Source of the DNA: Pseudomonas abieticivorans
GTDB taxonomy: Bacteria > Pseudomonadota > Gammaproteobacteria > Pseudomonadales > Pseudomonadaceae
Direction of reading: 5' to 3'
Length of the DNA: 64,000 nt
Assembly: GCF_023509015.1 (NCBI RefSeq)
Contig: NZ_CP094975.1
Span: 5,449,501-5,513,500, forward strand
Numbering within the stretch: the stretch's first letter is position 1; each line of letters begins with the position of its first letter. Shown in pieces: positions 49,353 through 58,378 of the stretch. The notes below the pieces were generated by a model. It saw only the letters and a program-made list of their open reading frames with translations. It ran no database searches and had not been told where the DNA came from. Position numbers and translations under genes: made by a program.

Positions 49353-50041
49353 GCACCGGCCCGCAGGATCAAAACCCAGACATTGAGGCGCTGGCCGGTG
49401 AGTACGTGCTGGGCACCTTGAGCGCGGATCAGCGCGCCGTGGTGCAACGCCGTCTACCCATTGATGAGCCTTTGCGCGCCGCAGTGGATGCCTGGGAGCA
49501 GCGCCTGTTCGCGTTGACGGCGCTGGCCGAACCGCACGCGCCTTCGGCGGGTTTGTGGGGGCGCATCGAGCACAGCCTGGCAACGCCTGCCATCGACTGG
49601 TGGAACCGCCTGGGCCTGTGGCGGGGGCTGGCGGCGGCAGGCCTGGTCGCCACCTTGGTACTGGGCAGCCTGCTGGTGTTGCAGGCCCCACCGCTTGGCG
49701 CCCCGCACTACCTGGTGGTGCTGGTGGCGCCGCAAGACAAGGCACCCGGCTGGGTGGTGCAGGCGGGCAATGGTCGCCAGATCCAGCTGATCCCATTGGG
49801 CACGGTCCAGGTGCCGGCGGATCAGGCCTTGGAGTTCTGGACCAAAGCTGACGGTTGGCAAGGCCCGGTGTCGTTGGGGCTGGTCAAGCCGGGGCAGACC
49901 TTGCAGGTGCCGCTGGGCAAGCTGCCGCCGCTGGAGGCCAACCAGTTGTTTGAACTGACCCTGGAAAAAAGCACCGGCTCGCCGATTGGCAAACCCACGG
50001 GGCCGGTGCAGTTCATTGGCCGGGCTGTGAAAGTGATATGA
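49349..50041 (+). CDS. Anti-sigma factor, RskA family
   Basis: 230-aa protein with an N-terminal anti-sigma region (IEALAGEYVLGTLSADQRAVVQR), one membrane segment at about residues 93-113 (GLAAAGLVATLVLGSLLVLQ) and a periplasmic RskA domain (LVVLVAPQDKAPGWVVQAGN, GPVSLGLVKPGQTLQVPLG). It should hold the ECF sigma factor encoded just upstream at the membrane. Its last 29 bp overlap the convergent glycosyltransferase gene. Confidence 0.85.
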   Translation: MSTGPQDQNPDIEALAGEYVLGTLSADQRAVVQRRLPIDEPLRAAVDAWEQRLFALTALAEPHAPSAGLWGRIEHSLATPAIDWWNRLGLWRGLAAAGLVATLVLGSLLVLQAPPLGAPHYLVVLVAPQDKAPGWVVQAGNGRQIQLIPLGTVQVPADQALEFWTKADGWQGPVSLGLVKPGQTLQVPLGKLPPLEANQLFELTLEKSTGSPIGKPTGPVQFIGRAVKVI

Positions 50042-50699
50042 GCGGTTGCGCGGTGTCCAACGAGCGCAGGTAATCACCGAAGCCTTCGCGGCAACGGCTG
50101 TCTTTGCGGGCACTGGTGATGACGCTGTTGGTGGCGGTCCAGATGATGCTGGCGCCCTTGCGCTCCAGGTCCTGCACCAGGCGCACGTCTTCGTGGGCGG
50201 GCAGGTGCTGGAAGCCACCGGCATGGGTGTAGGCGATGGCGCAGACCCCAAGGTTGGCGCCGTGGATGTGCCGATGGCCTTCCACGGGTTGGTAATGCGC
50301 GTCGTAGCGGCTGCGAACTTCAGGGGCGTGTTCGGCCCATTGGTCCACCGTGACGGTGCCACACACCGCATCGGCGCCGAATGCCAGTTGCCGGGCCAGC
50401 CAGTGGCCGGGCACGCGGCTGTCGGCATCGGTGAAGGCCAGCCAGCGCGCGCCGCGTTCGAGCATGAGTTTGGCGCCGTGGCTGCGCGCCAGGCCCACGT
50501 TGCGGGCGTTCACCGTGGTGACCTGCGCACCGTGGCCGCGCGCGATGGCGCCGGTGCGATCGGTGCAATGGTCCAGCACCACCAGGATCTGCACCGCCTC
50601 GCCGGCAAGTGAGGGGTGGCGGATCGCCGCGTGCACCGAGCGCAGGCAGGCGGCCATGTACTGTTGTTCGTTGTGGGCGGGGATGATGACGGCGATCAT
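50013..50699 (-). CDS. Family-2 glycosyltransferase
   Basis: 228-aa GT-A enzyme: N-terminal VIIPAHNEQQYMAACL, nucleotide-binding VVLDHCTDRT, the DxD-like FTDADSRV and an ED-type motif in PAHEDVRLVQDLERKGA. No membrane segment. It is the last gene of a four-gene operon. Its ATG 50699 overlaps the stop of the methyltransferase gene (ATGA). The sugar and acceptor are unknown. Confidence 0.85.
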   Translation of the reverse strand: MIAVIIPAHNEQQYMAACLRSVHAAIRHPSLAGEAVQILVVLDHCTDRTGAIARGHGAQVTTVNARNVGLARSHGAKLMLERGARWLAFTDADSRVPGHWLARQLAFGADAVCGTVTVDQWAEHAPEVRSRYDAHYQPVEGHRHIHGANLGVCAIAYTHAGGFQHLPAHEDVRLVQDLERKGASIIWTATNSVITSARKDSRCREGFGDYLRSLDTAQPLISLSQPGQ

Positions 50700-51310
50700 G
50701 GCGCAGTTCCTTGCAGCGTACGCTCATCGAGGTCAAAGGCGTGGGGGGTGGCGGTCCACAGTTCCAGCACAAAATCGGCTTCTTCATGGCGCACCAGGCG
50801 CTGCAAGGGCAGTTGCGCGGCCAACTGTGCGTGCACCTGGCGGCCATCCATGGCGCAGCCTTCGATGGGGTGCAGCCAATGGCAGGCCAACACGGCGCCG
50901 TCGGCGGTGAGGCTGGCCAGCACCCGTTGGATCACCGCGGCCAACTCGCCTGGAGTCAGGTAATAGGCCAACTCGCTCAGCACGATCAAGTCGAACCGGC
51001 CCTGCGGCCAATCCTTGGGCAAGCGCCCCTCAAGCACGTCGATGCCAGGTAGATGCGCCAGGCGTTCGCGGGCCAGCGTGACGGCCTTGGTGCACAGGTC
51101 CATGCCCACGAAAGCATCACTGCGCTGCGCCAGGCGCAGGCTCAACTCGCCATTGGCGCACGCCGGCTCAAACACCCGGCGGTAACGCTGGCGGGGCAGG
51201 GCCGCCAGGGTCAGGTCGCGTTTGCGCTGTTCATACCAGCGGGTCTTGAAGGCCCAGGGGTCATCGCTTTCGGCGAACAATTGTTCGAAATAGGGGGCGC
51301 TCAAGGTCAT
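50696..51310 (-). CDS. SAM-dependent methyltransferase, NodS-like
   Basis: 204-aa class-I methyltransferase. The N-terminal FAESDDPWAFKTRWYEQRKRD is typical of NodS-like proteins, motif I is in VFEPACANGELSLRLA, followed by GMDLCTKAVTLARERL and LIVLSELAYYL. NodS N-methylates an amino-sugar; here the partner genes (deacetylase and GT2) suggest a similar amino-sugar or amine substrate, by analogy. ATG 51310 overlaps the stop of the deacetylase gene; the long upstream frame is spurious. Confidence 0.85.
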   Translation of the reverse strand: MTLSAPYFEQLFAESDDPWAFKTRWYEQRKRDLTLAALPRQRYRRVFEPACANGELSLRLAQRSDAFVGMDLCTKAVTLARERLAHLPGIDVLEGRLPKDWPQGRFDLIVLSELAYYLTPGELAAVIQRVLASLTADGAVLACHWLHPIEGCAMDGRQVHAQLAAQLPLQRLVRHEEADFVLELWTATPHAFDLDERTLQGTAP

Positions 51311-52047
51311 GTAAACACCAGTTCGTAAGGTTGCATCAGGCGCTCCAGCGTGGCGGGCGAAAGCACCGCCGGTTGCCCGGCGGTGCTGTGCAATTGGCTG
51401 ATATGGGCTTGGATGGCGTGGCGTTTGCGTGCCAGGTGCGCGGGGCTGAGCTGTAATTTGTGCGCCCGCTGCCACGGCATGCGCGGGTCATCGGGCGTTG
51501 CCCAGTGCCACGCCCACACGGGCATTTCCAACAAAGTAGCGCCGGTGGCAGCCGCCGCCTGCGCGGCGCTGCGGCCGGCCGCTTCGTGGTCGCAATGGCC
51601 GTCGTGGCGCCAGGTGCTCAGCAGGTAGTCGCCGGGGCGCAATTGCTCGATCAGGTGCGCGACCAATTGGCGTTCGCCGGCGGCCACCTGGCCATCCGCC
51701 ATGGCCAGGCGTTGGCACTTGAGGCGCGGCACGTAGAACCCCAGGCGGGCCAGGGCGTATTCGCTTTCAGCCTGGCGCCGCGCGGCCAGGCCGGGCGTGC
51801 CGGGGTGGCTGGCTTCACCGTCGGTCACGGCGATCAGCAACACGTCGTCTTGACGCGCCGCCATAGCGGCCAACAATCCGCCACAGGCCAGCACTTCGTC
51901 GTCAGGGTGCGGCGCCAGCACCACCAGGCGCGCAGCGGGCGGGATCAGCGTGGCGACGGGCAGCCAAGGCACTTGGGCCAGTTCGGCACTGGCCTGCCAT
52001 TGCTGCAACGAGGTGCCGCCCACGCCAAACGGCGCGGCGCGGCTCAC
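51307..52047 (-). CDS. PIG-L family deacetylase
   Basis: 246-aa LmbE/PIG-L zinc deacetylase with the metal motif APHPDDEVLACGG and a further HDGHCDHEAAGR with the ligand His. It removes an acetyl group from an N-acetylated sugar or similar. GTG 52047 overlaps the stop of the upstream dehydrogenase (GTGA) and gives a normal length; the open frame continues further upstream inside the neighbour and is not credible. Confidence 0.85.
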   Translation of the reverse strand: MSRAAPFGVGGTSLQQWQASAELAQVPWLPVATLIPPAARLVVLAPHPDDEVLACGGLLAAMAARQDDVLLIAVTDGEASHPGTPGLAARRQAESEYALARLGFYVPRLKCQRLAMADGQVAAGERQLVAHLIEQLRPGDYLLSTWRHDGHCDHEAAGRSAAQAAAATGATLLEMPVWAWHWATPDDPRMPWQRAHKLQLSPAHLARKRHAIQAHISQLHSTAGQPAVLSPATLERLMQPYELVFT

Positions 52048-53075
52048 AGCGACCACGCGGCAGTTGAACCGGCCGAAACCAGTTGCCCCAGTTGCGCCAG
52101 GTCGCGCTCGGCATGGCTTTGGCGGATAAACACCGGCAGGTCGGCGGCCAACCGCGCAAAGTGCGCATCCCGGCAATATGGCGTGGCCCCCAGTGCGCGC
52201 CCCACGTGGCGACACACCTGTTCCACCGCCGATTCAACCTGGGCCCTGAGCCGTTGCACAGCCAGGCGGGCATCGTCGCGTGGGTGGGCGTCGATCCAGG
52301 CCGCGCATTCGCGCAAACTGGCGGCGGCGCCGCACAACGCGGCGTCCACGGCGCCCAGGTGGGCGTCGGCGTGGGCGTCAGGACGGGCTTGGCGGCGGTG
52401 TTCGAGCAACGCGCGCGCAAGAGCCATGGCCGCGCCGTACCACGCGGCGGCGATGCCCGCGCCGCCTTGCCAAAAGCCCGGGCGCGAGAGGTACTCGCCG
52501 GGGGCGCCGACGCGCAGGCCCACAGCGTGTTCGAACTGCACGTCGACACTGGCGGTGCGGGCCATGCCCACCGCTTGCCAACCGTGTTGGCCGACCCGCA
52601 CGCCGGGCTGGTGGAGCGTGACCGCGACCAACTGCGGCTGGGCGTGTTCATCCCAAGCGGTGAGCAGTGCGTAGTCGACCTGCTGCGCGCCAGAACACCA
52701 CGCCTTGGTACCGTTAAGGTGCACGGGGTCAGTGCCTTGGCCTGTGACCTGCACCCGCGCTGCCGGTGGTTCGGCGGCCCAAACGGCCCACAACCCAGGG
52801 CTACTGAACGGTTGCGAGCCAAGCTCGGCAAGTATCGCCAGGGCGTCGGTGTGGCCCTCGAACAGCTTGAGCAGCGACAGGTCGACGCTGGCCACGGCAG
52901 CCAGCCGCTGCCAGCGCAACAGGGTCTGCCCTGCGCCGGGCAGGGGCAATTGGTCCAGGCCTTGCTGCAGGCAGGTGTGCAGGGTGTGTTGCAGGGCTTG
53001 CTCAAGACACGACGCATTAGGCCTGCGGGCGAAATCCGACAAGGCCGATTCCAGGCGTTCCAGGGGTTCTTGCAT
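52044..53075 (-). CDS. Acyl-CoA dehydrogenase-like protein
   Basis: 343-aa protein of the acyl-CoA dehydrogenase fold: middle beta domain with LNGTKAWCSGAQQVDYALLTAW and a C-terminal helical part with RHVGRALGATPYCRDAHFARLAADLPVFIRQSHAERDLAQLG. It is first in the four-gene operon (ACAD, PIG-L, NodS-like methyltransferase, GT2), joined by overlapping start/stop codons. It is short for the family and lacks the usual full N-terminal helical domain, so dehydrogenase activity is not assured. Confidence 0.8.
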   Translation of the reverse strand: MQEPLERLESALSDFARRPNASCLEQALQHTLHTCLQQGLDQLPLPGAGQTLLRWQRLAAVASVDLSLLKLFEGHTDALAILAELGSQPFSSPGLWAVWAAEPPAARVQVTGQGTDPVHLNGTKAWCSGAQQVDYALLTAWDEHAQPQLVAVTLHQPGVRVGQHGWQAVGMARTASVDVQFEHAVGLRVGAPGEYLSRPGFWQGGAGIAAAWYGAAMALARALLEHRRQARPDAHADAHLGAVDAALCGAAASLRECAAWIDAHPRDDARLAVQRLRAQVESAVEQVCRHVGRALGATPYCRDAHFARLAADLPVFIRQSHAERDLAQLGQLVSAGSTAAWSL

Positions 53076-53273
53076 GCGTCAGCCGCCTCCATCGCATCAC
53101 GGGCCAGACGCCGTTGCGCAGGTCCCAGAATTTCGGCATTGGTAGCCGGTGGGGGTTCAAAAAATCTGCTTGAGGCAAGTGAAGTGGTTGTGTCGGGCTT
53201 CAAGGGCGGTTTTTTTGCGGCCAACCTAACCAAAACCCGCTATAAAGCACCCACTGTCCACCCAGGTATGACA

Positions 53274-54206
53274 ATGAACGCCTTTGAAGACATGCGCCTG
53301 TTTGCCCAGGTGATGGAGTCTGGCAGCTTCACCGCGGCCGCCGAACAACTGGGCCTGTCCAAGCAATACGTCAGTCGGCGCCTGATGCAGTTGGAAAGCC
53401 GCCTGGGCGTGCGCTTGCTCAATCGCTCTACCCGGCGCCTGGACGTCACGCCGTTGGGCCAGAGCTACTACGAGTCGGCCGTGCGGCTGTTGAACGAGGT
53501 GCAAGCGGTGGAGCAGGGCATCGTCGGCGAAAACGCCCAGCCGCGTGGCACCTTGCGGGTCAGTGCGCCGTTGTCGTTTGCCGTGGCGCACTTGGGGACC
53601 TTGCTGCCTGAGTTTCTCAAGCGCTACCCGCAGGTGGCGGTCGAGGTGGACCTCAGTGATCGCCCGGTCGACTTGCTGGGCGAGGGCTACGACGTGGTGC
53701 TGCGTATCGGTGTGCTGCTGGACTCCTCGCTGATCGCCCGGCGCATTGCTTGCATCCCCAGACTCTACTGCGCCAGCCCACAGTACCTGGCGGCGCGCGG
53801 CACCCCACGGCTGCCAGCAGACCTGGCGGCCCACGATTGCCTGCCTTACGGCCATGGCCGGCAAGTGCAGTGGCAGTTTCAGGTGGGTGGCAAACCCCAG
53901 GCCATGGCGGTGACCGGGCGCATCCGGGCCAACAACGGCGAACTGCTCAAAGACGCGGCCCTGGCAGACCTGGGCATTGCCTATCTGCCACGGTTCATCG
54001 TCGGCGACGCCCTGGCCGATGGCCGGCTGGTCAGCGTGCTGGACAGTTTCGCGCCGCCGGCGCTGCAGTTGTCGGCCGTGTACCCCCAGCACCGGCAGAG
54101 TTCAAGGCCGGTGCAGGCGTTCATCGATTTCCTGCGCGAGCGCCTGGTACACGACCTTGCGCTGCAGCAAGCCCCTACCCTAGACGCTGCTCAAGAGCCC
54201 TTGTGA
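53274..54206 (+). CDS. LysR-family transcriptional regulator
   Basis: 310-aa LTTR: N-terminal wHTH (FAQVMESGSFTAAAEQLGLSKQYVSRRLMQLESRLGVRLLNRSTRRLDVTPLG) and a substrate-binding domain with RVSAPLSFAVAHLGTLLPEF. Typical of the group that includes DmlR/AaeR-like LTTRs. ATG 53274 is chosen over ATG 53268. It is divergent from the four-gene operon (198 bp to its start), so it could control it, and it overlaps the start of the GlxA-like gene. Confidence 0.82.
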   Translation: MNAFEDMRLFAQVMESGSFTAAAEQLGLSKQYVSRRLMQLESRLGVRLLNRSTRRLDVTPLGQSYYESAVRLLNEVQAVEQGIVGENAQPRGTLRVSAPLSFAVAHLGTLLPEFLKRYPQVAVEVDLSDRPVDLLGEGYDVVLRIGVLLDSSLIARRIACIPRLYCASPQYLAARGTPRLPADLAAHDCLPYGHGRQVQWQFQVGGKPQAMAVTGRIRANNGELLKDAALADLGIAYLPRFIVGDALADGRLVSVLDSFAPPALQLSAVYPQHRQSSRPVQAFIDFLRERLVHDLALQQAPTLDAAQEPL

Positions 54207-55156
54207 TGAAACGTGTAGCCATCGTCCTGTACCCCGATTTTCTCCTGCTCGACATGGCCGGCCCCGTGGAGGTGTTTTCCATCGCCAACCGTTACCTGGA
54301 ACCGGCCCACGGCTATGAGGTGTTTACCCTGGGCGTCGACCCCGGTCTGGTTCGGGCCTCGTGCGGGGTGCGGATCCAGGCCGATGGGTGCCTGGACAAG
54401 GTCGACACGCCCCTGGATATTTTGCTGGTGCCCGGCGGCCCCGGTGCCTATAACGGCCGCCATCCGGGCCTGATCAACTGGCTCAGGCACGCGGCGCCCG
54501 CTGCCGGGCGCTACGGCTCGATCTGCACCGGCGCTTTTATTCTCGGCCACGCGGGGCTGCTGGACGACCACCAAGTGACCACCCACTGGCACTACACCGA
54601 GCGCCTGATCAAGGCGTTCCCCAAGGCCTGCGTGGCCACCGACCAGATCTACGTGCACGACCGGCGCCTGATCACCTCGGGCGGCGTCACGGCGGGCATT
54701 GATCTGGCGCTGTCCATCGTCGCCCAGGACCACGGGCGCAAGGTGGCCCTGGACGTGGCCAAAGTGCTGCTGGTGGTGATGCGCCGCCAGGGCGGCCAGG
54801 CTCAGTTCAGCCCGCTGGTGGCGACCGTGGCCACCCAGGAGTCACCCATCACGGCGGTTCAGCATTATGTGCTGGAGCACCTGGAAGAGCCGCTGTGTGT
54901 CGAGCAACTGGCGGCCCTTGCGGCCATGAGCGTGCGCCACTTCAGCCGGGTATTTGCCCGCCAGGTGCAGATGACGCCCTTGGCGTTTATACAAAACGCG
55001 CGCATCGACCGTGCTCGCAGTCTCCTGGAAAGCACGGATTTGCCTTTTAAAACAGTGGCCTACAAAAGCGGCTTTGGCAGTGTGCGGCAAATGCGCGAGC
55101 TGTTCAGCGCCCGTTTGGGCCGTACCCCGGTGCAATACCGTCACCAATTCAACTGA
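54206..55156 (+). CDS. GlxA-type transcriptional regulator (DJ-1/PfpI plus AraC HTH)
   Basis: 316-aa fusion: an N-terminal class-I glutamine amidotransferase-like DJ-1/PfpI domain (VAIVLYPDFLLLDMAGPVEVF, ILLVPGGPGAYNG, GSICTGAFILGHAGLL) and a C-terminal AraC HTH pair (LAALAAMSVRHFSRVFARQ, TDLPFKTVAYKSGFGSVRQMRELF). Members sense amino-acid-like molecules. The start overlaps the LysR stop (TGATG), so the two are coupled. Confidence 0.88.
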   Translation: MKRVAIVLYPDFLLLDMAGPVEVFSIANRYLEPAHGYEVFTLGVDPGLVRASCGVRIQADGCLDKVDTPLDILLVPGGPGAYNGRHPGLINWLRHAAPAAGRYGSICTGAFILGHAGLLDDHQVTTHWHYTERLIKAFPKACVATDQIYVHDRRLITSGGVTAGIDLALSIVAQDHGRKVALDVAKVLLVVMRRQGGQAQFSPLVATVATQESPITAVQHYVLEHLEEPLCVEQLAALAAMSVRHFSRVFARQVQMTPLAFIQNARIDRARSLLESTDLPFKTVAYKSGFGSVRQMRELFSARLGRTPVQYRHQFN

Positions 55157-55269
55157 TGGCCGATTTGCGCACCCAATTGGCCGTGCAACGTGCCGTTGGG
55201 CCGTAGAGTTGTCGCGTACGCCTGCCAAAATACAAGGATGTAGATAAAAGGGTACACGGGAGTCCCTGC

Positions 55270-55518
55270 ATGTCCAGCATCTCTGTCACCGACGAAATTG
55301 CCGCCGCGCTGCGCGCCAGCATGAGCCCCTGCGACCGTATCGCCGGCTGGACCTTCCGTTGGTCCGTGCAATGCGGCCAGATCATCTGCCAACAGTGCCG
55401 GGCCTCGCAGTTGGCCAGCCAGCCTGGCGAAATGTTCGTGCACCGGGCCGGCTGCTGCGCGCGGCGCGAGGACTTCCCCTGGCGTGAACTGGCAGCCCTG
55501 CTGGGCGCCGCGCCGTAG
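55270..55518 (+). CDS. Small hypothetical protein with CxxC motifs (82 aa)
   Basis: Soluble protein starting MSSISVTDEIAAALRASMSP, with two Cys pairs (CGQIICQQC and GCC) that could bind zinc. No family was recognised. The reading frame ends just before the argC gene on the other strand. The start codon is ATG 55270; a weak purine-rich stretch is upstream. Confidence 0.5.
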   Translation: MSSISVTDEIAAALRASMSPCDRIAGWTFRWSVQCGQIICQQCRASQLASQPGEMFVHRAGCCARREDFPWRELAALLGAAP

Positions 55519-55532
55519 TCAGCGCCCCGGCA

Positions 55533-56450
55533 TCAAACCAACATCAAGTCCAGGTTCTGCACCGCCGCCCCCGCCGCGCCTTTACCCAGGTTGTCGAACA
55601 CCGCAGCCAACAGTACCTGGCCTTCATTCTCGAACACCATCAAACGCAAGTGGTCGCTGCCATTCATCATTTGCGGGTCTAGCCGCTCCAGGTTTTTGGC
55701 GGCTTCCCGCGAATCGACCTTGACGTACGCGGTGCTTGCATAGTGCTGCGCCAGGCAGGCATGCAACCGTGCGGCATCCACGCCGGGGGCGAGCAAGCGC
55801 AGCTGCAGGGCAATCGTCAGCACGATGCCCTGGCGAAACGCCCCGTAGGCGGGCACAAACACCGGGCGCTCGCTCAAGCCGCTGTGTTGCTGGATTTCTG
55901 GCACGTGCTTGTGTGCCAACCCCAACCCATACACCTGAAAGGCTGCCGCAGCCGACGCGTTGTCGCCTTCATGGGCATCGACCACGGCCCTGCCGCCGCC
56001 CGAATAGCCCGACACCGCATGGATACTTATCGGGTAGTCCCGTGGTACCAGGCCGGCTGCGAGCAATGGCTGCAACAGGCCGATCGCCCCCGTGGGGTAG
56101 CAGCCGGGGTTGCTCACCCGCCGTGCGCTGGCGATGCGTTGGGCTTGTTGGCGGTTCAACTCGGCGAAGCCGTAGGTCCAGTCGGCCTGGGTACGGTGCG
56201 CAGAACTGGCGTCGATCACCCGCACGGCCGGGTTATGGAGGCTGGCCACGGCTGCGCGGGCGGCCTCGTCTGGCAGGCACAGGATCGCGATGTCACAGGC
56301 GTTGATGGCCTCGGCGCGGTGCTTGGGGTCTTTGCGCTGTTCGGCCGGCAGCGTGACCAGTGTCAGGTCGGTGCGGCCATGCAGGCGCTGGTGGATTTGC
56401 AAACCCGTGGTGCCTTGGTCGCCGTCGATGAAAATCAGGGGTGTGGTCAT
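55533..56450 (-). CDS. argC: N-acetyl-gamma-glutamyl-phosphate reductase, type 2
   Basis: 305-aa ArgC of the short type-2 group: N-terminal nucleotide motif [17 protein letters not shown], active-site Cys in [18 protein letters not shown] and conserved [11 protein letters not shown]. It reduces N-acetylglutamyl-phosphate in arginine synthesis. It is divergent from the LysR gene at 56563, which could control it. Confidence 0.9.
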   Translation of the reverse strand: MTTPLIFIDGDQGTTGLQIHQRLHGRTDLTLVTLPAEQRKDPKHRAEAINACDIAILCLPDEAARAAVASLHNPAVRVIDASSAHRTQADWTYGFAELNRQQAQRIASARRVSNPGCYPTGAIGLLQPLLAAGLVPRDYPISIHAVSGYSGGGRAVVDAHEGDNASAAAAFQVYGLGLAHKHVPEIQQHSGLSERPVFVPAYGAFRQGIVLTIALQLRLLAPGVDAARLHACLAQHYASTAYVKVDSREAAKNLERLDPQMMNGSDHLRLMVFENEGQVLLAAVFDNLGKGAAGAAVQNLDLMLV

Positions 56451-56533
56451 GGCGTGCTCTCTGAACCGGAATCAACAGGCCTTATCTTCATGGGCGAGGT
56501 AAGATAGTAAAAGTTGAATTTGATGATGGTTTT

Positions 56534-56550
56534 GTTCAGGTATTCTGAAC
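56534..56550. promoter_or_regulatory. Perfect 6-5-6 palindrome before the LysR gene at 56563
   Basis: GTTCAG-GTATT-CTGAAC lies in the 112-bp divergent region between argC and the LysR gene, 12 bp before the LysR start. Its T-N11-A core fits a LysR-type binding site. A second, imperfect dyad (TTATCTT...TAAGATA) lies at about 56482-56506. Confidence 0.45.
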
Positions 56551-56562
56551 GGGGAGCGTTAC

Positions 56563-57471
56563 ATGCGCGAAATCAGCCTGGACCGCCTGCGTACCCTGGT
56601 CGCGATTGCCGACCTTGGGTCTTTTGCCGAGGCCGCGCGGGTGCTGAACCTGGCGCCGCCCACGGTCAGCCTGCACATTGCCGACCTAGAGGCCCGCGTG
56701 GGCGGCACGCTGCTGTCGCGCACGCGCGGGCGGGTGCAGCCCTCGGCCATTGGCGAAACCCTGATAGAGCGCGCCCGTCGCTTGTTGGCCGACGCCGAGC
56801 AGGCGCTCGAAGAGGTGCAGCGCCAGGTTCTGGGCCTGGCCGGGCGGGTGCGCCTGGGCGCGTCCACCGGGGCCATCGCGCAGTTGCTGCCCCAGGCGCT
56901 GGAAACCCTGGGGCACTCGCACCCCGACATCGACGTGCAGGTGGCGGTGCTCACGTCCCAGCAAACCCTGCAAAAACTCGCCGACGGTGCGCTGGACATC
57001 GGCCTGGTCGCACTGCCGCAGGCCCCGGTCAAAGGCCTGCGGATCGCGGCCTGGCGCCGCGACCCGGTCATGGCGTTCCTGCCCTCGCGCTGGGACTGCC
57101 CCCAAGTGGTCACCCCCGATTGGCTGGCCAACCAAGCGCTGATCCTCAACGACAGCAGTACCCGGCTTTCACGCCTGACCACTGACTGGTTCGCCGGCGT
57201 CGGGCCACAGCCCACGCCGCGGATCCAGCTCAACTACAACGACGCGATCAAAAGCCTGGTGGCGGCTGGTTATGGCGCGACCTTGCTGCCCCATGAAGCG
57301 TCGACGCCATTGCCGGATACGCGCATCACCATGCGCCCGCTGCAACCGCTGCTGTGGCGCCAACTGGGCATCGCCCATCGCGCAGGGCAGGTGGAGCGGC
57401 CCACGCTGCACGTGCTCGACGTGTTGTGGGCATTGAGTACGCAGCAAGCCAACCAGCCAGGCAAGGTGTAA
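56563..57471 (+). CDS. LysR-family transcriptional regulator
   Basis: 302-aa LTTR with wHTH IADLGSFAEAARVLNLAPPTVSLHIADLEARVGGTLLSRTRG and the usual substrate-binding domain (RVRLGASTGAIAQLLPQALETLG). It has GGGGAG before ATG 56563. It is divergent from argC and followed by the SleB gene 32 bp downstream. Confidence 0.85.
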   Translation: MREISLDRLRTLVAIADLGSFAEAARVLNLAPPTVSLHIADLEARVGGTLLSRTRGRVQPSAIGETLIERARRLLADAEQALEEVQRQVLGLAGRVRLGASTGAIAQLLPQALETLGHSHPDIDVQVAVLTSQQTLQKLADGALDIGLVALPQAPVKGLRIAAWRRDPVMAFLPSRWDCPQVVTPDWLANQALILNDSSTRLSRLTTDWFAGVGPQPTPRIQLNYNDAIKSLVAAGYGATLLPHEASTPLPDTRITMRPLQPLLWRQLGIAHRAGQVERPTLHVLDVLWALSTQQANQPGKV

Positions 57472-57503
57472 GCTTTGCGCATCGTCCGCCATCGAGTTTC
57501 GCC

Positions 57504-58118
57504 ATGCGCCTAGTCCGGTTGACCGCCTGCATTGCAATTGCTTTTTTCGGGGGGCAGGCGCTGGCCGCCGACCCGGTGCAAAGCCCCGAAGTGGTCAAGG
57601 ACAAGGCCCAGGTGCTGGAGCACAAGGTGGCCGATAAGGAGGGCGCCGTGCCCAAGGCTGCGACCATCACCAAGGCCGAGGCGCAGGTGGTCGACCCCGC
57701 TGGCGAAGCGTCGGTGAATGACACCTTGACCTGCCTGTCGCGCACGATCTATTGGGAAGCCAAAGGTGGCAATGCACAAGACATGTCGGCGGTGGCCAAC
57801 GTGGTGCTCAACCGCCTGGGCCATGACGGTTTCCCCAGCACTATTTGCGAGGTGGTCAAAGAGGGCCAGTCGAAGAAGGCTTGCCAGTTTTCCTGGTGGT
57901 GCGACGGCCGCTCCGACGATGTCGAGGAACCCGAACGCTACGACATTGCCAAGGAAATCGCGCGCAAGGCGCTCAATCAGCAACTGCCCGACAACACCGG
58001 TGGCGCCATGTATTTCCACGACCGCAACGTGTCGCCGGCGTGGGTGAAGCAATACATCGAAACGGCTCATACCGATAAATTCCTGTTCTACAAACCGCAC
58101 GACGGCAAGGCGAAATAG
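57504..58118 (+). CDS. Cell-wall hydrolase of the SleB family
   Basis: 204-aa exported protein: signal peptide (AIAFFGGQALAA), a linker of about 50 residues, and a hydrolase_2 (SleB-like) domain with the catalytic Glu in LSRTIYWEAKGG and SWWCDGRSDDVEEP, SPAWVKQY near the end. It should cleave peptidoglycan glycan strands as a lytic enzyme. ATG 57504 starts the signal peptide. Confidence 0.82.
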   Translation: MRLVRLTACIAIAFFGGQALAADPVQSPEVVKDKAQVLEHKVADKEGAVPKAATITKAEAQVVDPAGEASVNDTLTCLSRTIYWEAKGGNAQDMSAVANVVLNRLGHDGFPSTICEVVKEGQSKKACQFSWWCDGRSDDVEEPERYDIAKEIARKALNQQLPDNTGGAMYFHDRNVSPAWVKQYIETAHTDKFLFYKPHDGKAK

Positions 58119-58134
58119 TCACCATCGCGCCGAT

Positions 58135-58270
58135 ATGATCAACCCACGCAGCGGGCTATTGGTGGCTGTTCAATGTGCGCCAGGGCGATTACCCGGTGTT
58201 GTGCGTGATTGCCAGTGGCGCGCTGGCCCTGGCCGTGTTGCTGGATGTGCGGGTGAAGCGGTGGCGTTGA
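58135..58270 (+). pseudogene. Possible frameshifted small membrane protein
   Basis: If one G of the GGG at 58153-58155 is removed, the region from ATG 58135 reads MINPRSGYWWLFNVRQGDYP and goes on to a hydrophobic segment and a basic end (RVKRW), stop 58268-58270. As given, neither frame is complete. No ribosome-binding site is visible, so this is weak. Confidence 0.25.
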
Positions 58271-58378
58271 GCGCGCCAATGATCGCCGTTGCTTATCATT
58301 GAAATAGCCTGCGCCGGCTGTTTCGCCACCCCGGCGCTGCCCATACTTTGGCCTCCCGTCCCGTTCAAGGAAGCCTTC

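Noticed and set aside
52083..53273. Long open extension before the LysR gene start
   Set aside because: It is the antisense of the acyl-CoA-dehydrogenase-like gene in a GC-rich genome; LysR homology begins at MNAFEDMRLF.
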